This document shows, one piece after another, positions 43,896 to 51,903 of a stretch of 64,000 nt of DNA. A model generated the notes under the pieces. That model made no database searches. It was given only the letters and a program-made list of their open reading frames with translations, and had not been told where the DNA came from. The stretch comes from CAVOAK01 sp965217615 (GTDB taxonomy: Bacteria > Pseudomonadota > Alphaproteobacteria > UBA8366 > CAVOAK01), in assembly GCA_965217615.1 (NCBI GenBank), contig CBDCIT010000035.1:1-64000 (forward strand), in the 5' to 3' direction. A program made the position numbers and the translations under genes. Within the stretch, counting starts at the first letter, position 1. Every line of letters starts with the position of its first letter.

Positions 43896-46796
43896 TCAGT
43901 CGGCAGCCTCTTCATAGGCGTCCAACGGCGGGCAAGAACAAACGAAATGACGGTCGCCGTGGGCCTGGTCGATGCGGTTGACCGGTGGCCAGTACTTCTC
44001 CTCACGAAGCGAGCGAACCGGAAATGCCGCCTCGATTGGCGGGTAGGGATGCGTCCATTCACCTTCGATCAAATCGATCACCGTGTGCGGCGCGTTCTTG
44101 AGCGGATTGTCCTGCCTATCCATCTTTCCTTGTTCGACGGTGGAAATCTCACGGCGGATGGCGATCATGGCGTCACAAAATCTGTCGAGCTCGGTCTTTG
44201 ATTCGCTTTCGGTCGGCTCGATCATCAATGTTCCCGCCACTGGCCAGGACATCGTCGGCGCGTGGAAGCCATAGTCAATCAGACGCTTCGCAACATCGTC
44301 CACAGTGACGTCGGCGCTATCCTTAAGGGCTCGCAAATCGACAATGCACTCGTGGGCCACCATTCCGCCGGGGCCGGTGTAGAGTATCGGATAGTGTGGC
44401 TTTAGACGCCCGGCGACGTAATTCGCATTGAGGATCGCTACTTCCGTCGCCTTCTTCAATCCATCGCGTCCCATGAGAGCGATATAGGCCCATGAAATCG
44501 GAAGTATTCCAGCGCTGCCCCATGGTGCGGCAGCGACTGCACCAGTAGCATCTTCTGCGGTTGCGGATATGGCCTCCGGTAGGATTGCGTGACCCGGCGC
44601 AAATGGCGCCAGATGAGCCCGCAGTCCAATTGGACCGATGCCCGGACCGCCGCCGCCGTGGGGAATACAGAACGTCTTGTGCAGATTGAGATGGGCGACA
44701 TCGGGGCCGAACTCCCCTGGCCGGCATAACCCAACGAGAGCGTTCATATTGGCGCCGTCCATGTAGACTTGGCCGCCATGCCCGTGAACGACATCGCAGA
44801 TCTCCACGATGGATTCCTCGAAAACGCCATGGGTCGAGGGATAGGTGACCATCAACGCCGCAAGCGAATCGGCATTTTTATCCGCCTTTGCGCGAAGGTC
44901 AGCGAGATCGATGTTGCCGTCATCGTCACAGCCGACGACGACGACCTTCATGCCTGCCATTACTGCACTTGCCGGGTTCGTTCCATGCGCCGAACTGGGG
45001 ATTAGACATACGGTGCGTCCCGGCTCTCCCCGACTCGCGTGATAGCGGCCTATCGAAAGTAGGCCAGCATATTCTCCCTGAGACCCCGCATTTGGCTGCA
45101 GGGACACCGAATCGAAGCCCGTTATTTCGCATAGCATCTTCTCGAGCCCGTCAATCAGACGCAGATATCCATGAGCTTGATCAAGGGGTACGAAGGGATG
45201 GACGCCACTGAATTCGTGCCAGGTGATCGCCTCCATTTCAGCTGTCGCATTGAGTTTCATCGTGCATGAGCCCAACGGGATCATAGAACGGTCGAGGGCA
45301 ATGTCCTTTCCCTGGAGGCGTCGCAGATAGCGCAACATCTGCGTTTCGGAATGGTGGCTGTTGAAGATGGGATGAGTTAGAAACGACGAGCGCCGCGTCA
45401 AATGATCAGGGATCGCAATCGCCGTCTCGCCGTCGAGTCCGTTTACCGAGACGCCCGCTTCAGCCTTTCCGGCAAATACCTGAAGGAGTTTGTCCACGTC
45501 GGCTGATTCGGTCGACTCGTCAAGCGACACGGCGATACGGTCGTTGTCGACCCGGCGCAAGTTGTAGCCCGCTTCACGGGCGCGCGTCAGAATTTCATCC
45601 ACACCGCCCTTCGCGCGCACGCATAGCGTATCGAAGAAGGCATCATGTTCGATCCCGTATTCAAGCCGGCGCACACCTTTTGCAAGAATGCAGGTCAACC
45701 TGTGGACACGTTCGGCGATCGTTCGCAACCGATCGGGGCCGTGATAGACGGCGTAGAAACCGGCGATTACGGCAAGTAGCACCTGCGCCGTGCAGATATT
45801 GCTTGTCGCCTTCTCGCGCCGGATATGCTGCTCGCGCGTCTGCAACGCGAGCCGGTACGCCGGGCGCTTGCGTGCGTCGAGCGACATGCCGACGAGACGG
45901 CCGGGCACGTTTCGCTTGAATTCGCTTCTTGTTGCAAAATACGCGGCGTGGGGTCCGCCAAAGCCCATTGGAACGCCGAATCGCTGCGAGTTGCCGACGA
46001 CAATATCAGCCCCCCATTCGCCAGGTGGCTTCAGGAGCGTCAATGCAAGCAGGTCGGATGCTACACAGACAAGCGCGTCCCTCCCATGAACGGCCTCAAC
46101 CAACGCCGAGTGATCTTCAATCCCACCCGTCGTTGCGGGATATTGCAGCAGAAGACCAAACATCTCCGCTGGCGCGTCCCCATGATCGCCGACGACAATC
46201 TCCACGCCCAGCGGCGCGGCCCGCGTCCGCAGAACATCGATTGTTTGCGGATGACAGATACTCGACACAAAGAATATGTCGGATGTGGCCTTGCTCACGC
46301 GGCGGCACAATGTCATCGCCTCCGCGGCCGCGGTCGCCTCGTCCAGAAGCGATGCGTTGGCGAGTTCCATCGCCGTTAGATCCATCACCATCGTCTGGTA
46401 GTTAAGCAGCGCTTCAAGCCGGCCCTGAGAAATCTCCGGTTGGTAAGGGGTATAAGCGGTATACCACCCGGGATTCTCGAACACGTTGCGAAGTATGACG
46501 AGCGGTGTAATACAGTCGTGATAGCCCATGCCGATAAGCGAAATCAGCGGCCGGTTTTGGCCTGCCATGTCGCGGAGTTCGGACAACACATCTTGCTCGC
46601 GTCGGCTCGGCGACAAGCGGAGTGGCGCGCCTGAACGAATGGATTTTGGAACAGTTCGGGCGACGAGCTCGTCAAGCGACTCAATCCCGAGTGCGCCAAG
46701 CATCGCGTCGATTTCCGTGTCGGAAGGACCGATGTGACGGTGGACGAAGTCCGTCCTTTGCTCCAGCTCAGCTAGCGAGCGGCGATCCTTCGGCAT
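43896..46796 (-). CDS. gcvP: Glycine dehydrogenase (decarboxylating), P-protein
   Basis: A 966-aa PLP enzyme, the P-protein of the glycine cleavage system: it decarboxylates glycine and passes the aminomethyl group to the lipoyl arm of GcvH. It is the fused (alpha+beta halves) form, with RHIGPSDTEIDAMLGALG at the N-terminus and the PLP-lysine region HLNLHKTFCIPHGGGGPG in the C-terminal half. It is the last gene of gcvT-gcvH-gcvP, about 110 bp after gcvH. Confidence 0.97.
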   Translation of the reverse strand: MPKDRRSLAELEQRTDFVHRHIGPSDTEIDAMLGALGIESLDELVARTVPKSIRSGAPLRLSPSRREQDVLSELRDMAGQNRPLISLIGMGYHDCITPLVILRNVFENPGWYTAYTPYQPEISQGRLEALLNYQTMVMDLTAMELANASLLDEATAAAEAMTLCRRVSKATSDIFFVSSICHPQTIDVLRTRAAPLGVEIVVGDHGDAPAEMFGLLLQYPATTGGIEDHSALVEAVHGRDALVCVASDLLALTLLKPPGEWGADIVVGNSQRFGVPMGFGGPHAAYFATRSEFKRNVPGRLVGMSLDARKRPAYRLALQTREQHIRREKATSNICTAQVLLAVIAGFYAVYHGPDRLRTIAERVHRLTCILAKGVRRLEYGIEHDAFFDTLCVRAKGGVDEILTRAREAGYNLRRVDNDRIAVSLDESTESADVDKLLQVFAGKAEAGVSVNGLDGETAIAIPDHLTRRSSFLTHPIFNSHHSETQMLRYLRRLQGKDIALDRSMIPLGSCTMKLNATAEMEAITWHEFSGVHPFVPLDQAHGYLRLIDGLEKMLCEITGFDSVSLQPNAGSQGEYAGLLSIGRYHASRGEPGRTVCLIPSSAHGTNPASAVMAGMKVVVVGCDDDGNIDLADLRAKADKNADSLAALMVTYPSTHGVFEESIVEICDVVHGHGGQVYMDGANMNALVGLCRPGEFGPDVAHLNLHKTFCIPHGGGGPGIGPIGLRAHLAPFAPGHAILPEAISATAEDATGAVAAAPWGSAGILPISWAYIALMGRDGLKKATEVAILNANYVAGRLKPHYPILYTGPGGMVAHECIVDLRALKDSADVTVDDVAKRLIDYGFHAPTMSWPVAGTLMIEPTESESKTELDRFCDAMIAIRREISTVEQGKMDRQDNPLKNAPHTVIDLIEGEWTHPYPPIEAAFPVRSLREEKYWPPVNRIDQAHGDRHFVCSCPPLDAYEEAAD

Positions 46797-46904
46797 TAGT
46801 CTCTTTCCCTTAGAGCGATCACTGGTTCCTCGCCCCCAATTCTGAGAGTGCGCGCACAGCCGATGTGTCGCTTTGAGGACATCATCGATGTCTGTCGAGA
46901 GAGC

Positions 46905-47282
46905 TCAATCTTCCTGCTTCGCGTAGGATGCGTAGTCATCATTGTCCATCAGGTCTTCAAGCTCAGCCAAGTCAGCCAGCTTCAGCTTGAAAAACCAGCC
47001 TTCCCCTTCGGCTGCTTCGTTGACTGTTCCCGGTTGGGCGACCAATGCCTCGTTGATCTCGATTACCTCGCCCCCCACTGGCGAATAAATCTCGCTCGCC
47101 GCTTTAACCGACTCGACAACCGCAGCTTCCTCGCCCTGGCCGATCACCTTTCCGACCTCAGGAAGTTCGACAAACACGACATCGCCCAATTGAGCTTGCG
47201 CAAAGTCGCTGATGCCAACGGTTCCTATGTCGCCATCGACGCGTATCCACTCATGTTGGTCGCTATACTTTATCTCGCCCAT
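46905..47282 (-). CDS. gcvH: Glycine cleavage system H protein
   Basis: A 125-aa lipoyl carrier protein. The lipoylated lysine is in VVESVKAASEIYSPVGGEV. ATG at 47282 with GGAAGGA upstream is preferred over the longer open frame starting at 47312. It shuttles the aminomethyl intermediate between GcvP and GcvT. Confidence 0.96.
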   Translation of the reverse strand: MGEIKYSDQHEWIRVDGDIGTVGISDFAQAQLGDVVFVELPEVGKVIGQGEEAAVVESVKAASEIYSPVGGEVIEINEALVAQPGTVNEAAEGEGWFFKLKLADLAELEDLMDNDDYASYAKQED

Positions 47283-47308
47283 CGTTCCTTCCCCCAAGAC
47301 ACGTTTCC

Positions 47309-48424
47309 TCACTTCTGACGCTGACGCGCGTCGACAAATGCATGTTTCGTCACCATAGCCGCCAGCGGCTTGCCGCGTACGACGACCAGAACGGACGTTC
47401 CGACCCCCGCGTGAGTTGAAGCCACATAGCCCATGGCTATCGGCCCGCCGACCGAAGGCCCGAATCCGCCGCTCGTTATCTCACCGATATGGCGACCATC
47501 GGTGTCGGTCAATTCAGAATGTTCGCGTGCCGGCGCACGACCCTCAGGACGGATTCCAACCCGCCGGCGCAAGGTTCCGTCACGCAACTGACGTTGGATA
47601 ACAGCCGAGCCCGGAAATCCGCCATCCTCTCGTCGGCGTTTCGAGATCGACCATTCGAGGGCCGCCTCCACCGGAGTCGTCGTCGCATCGATATCGTGAC
47701 CATAGAGACAAAAGCCTGCTTCCAGCCGCAGCGAATCGCGCGCGCCCAATCCGACGGGAAGGACCTCCGGCTCAGCCAATAGCTTGCGAGCCAGTGGCTC
47801 TGCATGGCCCTCCTCAATCGAGATTTCGAATCCATCCTCGCCGGTATAGCCGGACCGGCTGACGGTCGCGGGAACTCCTGAGACTTCGACATCGGCAGAC
47901 GACATGAACGTCAGGGAAGCGACACCTTGCGCATGCCGCGAAAGAACGGATTCAGATGCTGGTCCTTGAAGCGCGATAAGCGCGGCGCTGCTCCGAACGT
48001 CAACATCGACGCCTGCCGGGAGTCTTTCGCGCAAAAGATGGATGTCGGCTTCCTTGCAGCCAGCATTGACAACGACAGACAGCCCGTCGTCGACCCGTGT
48101 CACCAAAATGTCGTCGCGGATGCCGCCACCATCATTCGTGAACTGGGTATAACGCATCCGCCCCGGCGCAAGGCCGGCTAAATCGCACGGAACCAGCGTC
48201 TCCATCGCCTCTGCCACGCCGTCGCCGCGTAGCATGACTTGCCCCATATGCGAAACGTCGAACAAGCCGGCCTTGGCACGCGTCTGCGTATGTTCAGCAA
48301 GAATGCCCGTCTCGTAGTGGATCGGCAGTTCATAGCCGGCAAACGGCACCATCTTCGCTCCCAGCTCCATATGCAGGGCAAAAAGCGGCGTGTGCCTGAG
48401 ATCTACAGACGCGGGATTGTTCAC
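47309..48424 (-). CDS. gcvT: Glycine cleavage system aminomethyltransferase (T protein)
   Basis: A 371-aa tetrahydrofolate-dependent aminomethyltransferase. Motifs are HMELGAKMVPFAGYELPIHY, AGLFDVSHMGQVMLRG, SRSGYTGEDGFEISIE and LGARDSLRLEAGFCLYGHDI. GTG at 48424 is chosen because GGAAGG sits 5 bp upstream; in-frame GTG codons at 48442 and 48454 would extend it. It is the first gene behind the glycine riboswitch. Confidence 0.94.
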   Translation of the reverse strand: MNNPASVDLRHTPLFALHMELGAKMVPFAGYELPIHYETGILAEHTQTRAKAGLFDVSHMGQVMLRGDGVAEAMETLVPCDLAGLAPGRMRYTQFTNDGGGIRDDILVTRVDDGLSVVVNAGCKEADIHLLRERLPAGVDVDVRSSAALIALQGPASESVLSRHAQGVASLTFMSSADVEVSGVPATVSRSGYTGEDGFEISIEEGHAEPLARKLLAEPEVLPVGLGARDSLRLEAGFCLYGHDIDATTTPVEAALEWSISKRRREDGGFPGSAVIQRQLRDGTLRRRVGIRPEGRAPAREHSELTDTDGRHIGEITSGGFGPSVGGPIAMGYVASTHAGVGTSVLVVVRGKPLAAMVTKHAFVDARQRQK

Positions 48425-48483
48425 CGAGGGCCTTCCATACACACAGGGTTGCACAGTCAGCTCGATACTCGAACCAACTGCCC

Positions 48484-48662
48484 CCTCTGTCTACGAACCT
48501 GAGAGAATCACCGGCGCTGCCGGCTTACCCCTTCGGTGAGGCGAAGAATACCCTCGCCTGCTTTCCAGAGTGCCCTCCGCCTGCGGTCCATTTGCCTGAG
48601 AGATTCCGGGGCGGTTGCTCCTTCGGCGCCGACGTATGTTTCGCCGGTCTCTCCCACAGGTA
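48484..48662 (-). promoter_or_regulatory. Tandem glycine riboswitch upstream of gcvT
   Basis: On the minus strand two glycine-aptamer cores follow each other. The first is GGGAGAGACCGG, GCGCCGAAGGAGCAA and AATCTCTCAGGCAAA. The second is GGACCGCAGGCGG, CTCTGGAAA, CACCGAAGGGGTAAG and ATTCTCTCAGGTTC. These match the conserved elements of both aptamers of the gcvT (glycine) riboswitch, with a short linker between. It ends about 60 bp before the gcvT start. In known cases glycine binding turns expression of the cleavage system on. Confidence 0.95.
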
Positions 48663-48772
48663 TCAGCGAGCGCGTCCAACTTGGGGTGTAATTAACCCCG
48701 CGCGAAAGCTAATGGTCTTGCCCGGAATGTCAACTGCATATGACCAGCATCGTCACACAAGCCCGTGACCCG

Positions 48773-49327
48773 TCATCGGCGGAGGCGACCGCGGTTGTAT
48801 TCCAATTCCTCAGGGGTCAGTACGAAACCAATAAAGATGAGAAATTCGTCGGCGCTCTGTCCTGGCTCCTTTGGAATAATCAAATCAAACTCCTCAGAGT
48901 AGCTAGCCCGTGTTTGGTTCCCTGGAAATTCAACCTGTGCCCTAAAAGACTCGCGCGCCGCTCGGTATCCGGCGCGATAAACGACATTACGATCTTGATC
49001 AACAATCGCAATGAAGAATTCAAACGTTGCCTGCCGAGATGTGTCCGCAACTCCGCGGTTCGCAAAAATTAGCAGCTTGAGCTCAGCCTCGATTTCATCA
49101 TCGTCGATGTTGCATTTACCGCTGCTACCACCGCCTTCGGAGAACACAACTTCAAACAGAATGTCCGTGATATCACGGCCAGGACCGGGTTTGAAGCGTG
49201 TCATCCGACCCGCCTCCTCAAACACTTGGGCAACGGGGCAACGCACTACCGGCGCTTCCCGCGCGGTGCAGCCAACCAAGACCAGCCCTGCCGCCAGCAA
49301 GACTAGCCGCCGCAGCCTACCAGCCAG
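48773..49327 (-). CDS. Putative lipoprotein of unknown function
   Basis: The mature part starts at a clear lipobox (LVLVGC followed by TAREAPVVRCPVAQ). Downstream there is RDITDILFEVVFSEGGGSSGKCNIDDDEIEAELKLLIFA, a beta-rich region and a C-terminal segment FDLIIPKEPGQSADEFLIFIGFVL. The frame is open up to 49450, but that part overlaps the CDGSH gene. The start probably lies between 49330 and 49300 with a non-ATG codon and is uncertain. I do not recognise the family. Confidence 0.65.
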   Translation of the reverse strand: MAGRLRRLVLLAAGLVLVGCTAREAPVVRCPVAQVFEEAGRMTRFKPGPGRDITDILFEVVFSEGGGSSGKCNIDDDEIEAELKLLIFANRGVADTSRQATFEFFIAIVDQDRNVVYRAGYRAARESFRAQVEFPGNQTRASYSEEFDLIIPKEPGQSADEFLIFIGFVLTPEELEYNRGRLRR

Positions 49328-49358
49328 GAGTATCTCCCGCCGTCTTCGCTCTGGTTCA

Positions 49359-49598
49359 CTACAGATTGGAATGCGTGCCGTCACAGAAGGGCTTGTTGGC
49401 GGATTGCTTGCATCCGCAAAAATATGCAGTCTTGGTCTCTTCTGCCTCAACAGGGATCGGTTCCATCCCTACTGCCGTGTGACTACCGTCGCAGAACGGC
49501 TGTTTGGCACTGCGTCCGCAGGCGCACCAGTAGTATGTCCTGCCGGACTCGACGTCAGTCGGATAGGGACCCTTTTGAGCGATGATTGACTCGGCCAT
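49359..49598 (-). CDS. CDGSH iron-sulfur domain protein
   Basis: A 79-aa protein with two CDGSH motifs, CACGRSAKQPFCDGSH and CGCKQSANKPFCDGTH. Each has the three Cys and one His that bind a labile 2Fe-2S cluster. Such tandem mini-proteins occur in many proteobacteria and are thought to act in redox or iron handling. ATG at 49598 follows AAGGAATT. Confidence 0.92.
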   Translation of the reverse strand: MAESIIAQKGPYPTDVESGRTYYWCACGRSAKQPFCDGSHTAVGMEPIPVEAEETKTAYFCGCKQSANKPFCDGTHSNL

Positions 49599-49810
49599 AT
49601 TGCAATTCCTTCTCTAATTCCTGTCTATTGGCATCCGAGACTTCACGCGACTCAGCGGTGGCGACGCTCGGCCCGCGGCGATACTAGTTAAGCGCTCACT
49701 GCGGTACAAGCGCCCGTCGCTTTGGTGCTTTATACTGGCTCGAACGCAGCGATTAACGGTACGTCACCAGATTACGGTGCCGTTCATTTCCCACTACCTG
49801 AACCAGACCG

Positions 49811-50773
49811 ATGGCCGTATATACGGAAGTTGCAGATGAGGAATTACGGGCGTTCGCCGCCGAATATGATTTCGGCGACGTTCTCTCTTGCAAGGGCATC
49901 GCCGAGGGCGTGGAGAATACCAACTACCTGCTGCACACCGACGTCGATACCTTCATCCTGACGCTCTACGAGAAACGCGTTGCACCAGATGCATTGCCGT
50001 TCTACCTGGATCTGATGGCGCATCTTGCTGACAACGGCTTTCCCTGCCCGACTCCTGTGAAGGGACGCGACGGGCGGGCTCTGCGAGAACTGTGCGGACG
50101 TCCGGCGGCGGTCGTGACATTCCTTGAAGGCATGTGGCCGCGCCGCATACAAGTGACACACTGTGCGCAAGTCGGAAGCGCGCTCGCCAAGATGCATTTG
50201 GTCGGGGCCTCGTTCAAAAAGACAAACCGCAACACCCTATCGGTCGAGCACTGGCGAGCCCTGTTCGCATCATGCCGCGAACGGGCCGACGAAGTAGGTG
50301 AGCATCTAACAGATATCATAGAGGCAGAACTCGACATCCTTGAGGCGAATTGGCCGAGCGATCTCCCTAGCGGGATCTGTCACGCGGATTTGTTTCCCGA
50401 CAATGTTTTCTTCATCGGCGGGCAGCTTTCCGGGATCATCGACTTCTACTTCGCCTGTAACGAGCATCTAGCCTACGACGTCGCCACTTGCCTCAACGCC
50501 TGGTGCTTCGAACGGGACATGAGCTTCAACATCACCAAGGCCCGGCACATGCTCTCAAACTATCGCAGAGTGCGTGAGGTATCATCGGCCGAGCTGGAGA
50601 CGTTGCCACTGCTCGCGAGGGGAAGCGCTCTAAGATTCATGCTGACGAGGCTCTACGACTGGCTGAACCAACCCGAAGGGGCCCTGGTTCGTCCCAAGGA
50701 TCCCCTCGAATATCTTACTATTCTGCAATTTCATCAGAGTGTTGACGGACCCGGAGCGTACGGGCTCGAGTAA
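49811..50773 (+). CDS. thrB: Homoserine kinase (APH-fold type)
   Basis: A 320-aa enzyme phosphorylating homoserine in threonine synthesis. It belongs to the aminoglycoside-phosphotransferase-fold ThrB used by alphaproteobacteria and pseudomonads. GVENTNYLLHT (N-lobe), SGICHADLFPDNVFF (catalytic loop) and GIIDFYFACNEHLAYDVA (metal site) are seen. Its stop overlaps the rnhA start (TAATG), the usual thrB-rnhA arrangement. The partner thrC is about 6 kb downstream. Confidence 0.95.
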   Translation: MAVYTEVADEELRAFAAEYDFGDVLSCKGIAEGVENTNYLLHTDVDTFILTLYEKRVAPDALPFYLDLMAHLADNGFPCPTPVKGRDGRALRELCGRPAAVVTFLEGMWPRRIQVTHCAQVGSALAKMHLVGASFKKTNRNTLSVEHWRALFASCRERADEVGEHLTDIIEAELDILEANWPSDLPSGICHADLFPDNVFFIGGQLSGIIDFYFACNEHLAYDVATCLNAWCFERDMSFNITKARHMLSNYRRVREVSSAELETLPLLARGSALRFMLTRLYDWLNQPEGALVRPKDPLEYLTILQFHQSVDGPGAYGLE

Positions 50774-51234
50774 TGGCCGGAAAACAGGTCGAGATTTACA
50801 CCGACGGCGCGTGCAGCGGTAATCCTGGACCAGGTGGGTGGGGCGTCATCATGCGCTACAACGGTGTTGAAAAGGAACTTTCCGGTGGCGAGTTGGAGAC
50901 CACGAACAACCGCATGGAACTGATGGCCGCAATCCAAGGACTGGAGGCTCTGACGCGAGGAGTCCAGGTGCGTATCTATACGGACAGCACCTATGTTAAG
51001 GAGGGGATCACGTCCTGGATCCACAGGTGGAAACGGAACCGCTGGCGCACCGCTGGGCGCAAACCGGTCAAGAATATGGATCTGTGGCAACGCCTCGAGC
51101 AGGCGCTTGCCAACCACGACGTTGAGTGGCGTTGGGTCCGCGGACATACTGGCCACCCGGAAAACGAGCGCGCAGATTTTCTGGCGCGCGGCGCCATACC
51201 CGACGATGTCGATGGCAGCGCACACTCAGCATAG
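50773..51234 (+). CDS. rnhA: Ribonuclease HI
   Basis: A 153-aa RNase H1 with all active-site acids visible: YTDGACSGNPGPGGWG, NNRMELMAAIQGLEAL, IYTDSTYVKEGI and GHTGHPENERADFLAR. It removes RNA from RNA/DNA hybrids and R-loops. It is translationally coupled to thrB. Confidence 0.97.
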   Translation: MAGKQVEIYTDGACSGNPGPGGWGVIMRYNGVEKELSGGELETTNNRMELMAAIQGLEALTRGVQVRIYTDSTYVKEGITSWIHRWKRNRWRTAGRKPVKNMDLWQRLEQALANHDVEWRWVRGHTGHPENERADFLARGAIPDDVDGSAHSA

Positions 51235-51302
51235 CCGGCACACCCTGCCTGCAATTCTATGCGTCGCCGGATGACGCGTTAAAGCGCGCTGATGCACGGC
51301 GC

Positions 51303-51785
51303 TTATAGGGCGGCGAGCACGCTTTCCGCGCTCGAGACGTCGAATACGCCCGCCTCCTCTACGTTGAGCGTCGTAATCACACCATCCTCAACGACCATGG
51401 CAAATCGCTTGCTGCGTACGCCAAGCCCGGTACCCGTCAGATCGAGTTCGAGACCAAGCGCTGTTGCAAGCTCCGCGCTCCCGTCAGCCAGCATCACGAC
51501 GTTGTCGCCGACCTGACGATCCTTGCCCCATGCGTCCATCACGAACGCGTCGTTTACGGACATGCAGGCGACCATATCGACGCCCTTCGCCTTGATCTCC
51601 TCTGCATGTTTAACGAAACCTGGAAGATGTTTCATCGAGCAGGTCGGCGTGAAAGCACCGGGCACGGCAAACAAGACCACTTTCTTGCCGGCGAATAGAT
51701 CAAGGGTGCTGATCTCCTCCGGCCCACTCGCGCCCATCTTCTTGAGTGTCGCGGCTGGCACTCGATCACCGATCGAAATCGTCAT
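51303..51785 (-). CDS. Peroxiredoxin (Prx5 type)
   Basis: A 160-aa thiol peroxidase. The peroxidatic cysteine is Cys49 in VPGAFTPTCSMKHLPGF, followed by DMVACMSVNDAFVMDAWG and LGLELDLTGTGLGVRSKRFAMVVEDG, typical of the Prx5/AhpE-like group that uses glutaredoxin or thioredoxin. ATG at 51785, just downstream of a G6 run, is preferred to the open frame up to 51887. Confidence 0.93.
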   Translation of the reverse strand: MTISIGDRVPAATLKKMGASGPEEISTLDLFAGKKVVLFAVPGAFTPTCSMKHLPGFVKHAEEIKAKGVDMVACMSVNDAFVMDAWGKDRQVGDNVVMLADGSAELATALGLELDLTGTGLGVRSKRFAMVVEDGVITTLNVEEAGVFDVSSAESVLAAL

Positions 51786-51903
51786 TCGCATCCCCCCATA
51801 TGATGTTTGAGATTTCTGTGAAGTGCCTAGTATACAAGCAAATGAAAGCGCCATATTTATTGACGCCTTCGAACAAGGCAAACACAAGACTAATTGGCGT
51901 CGG

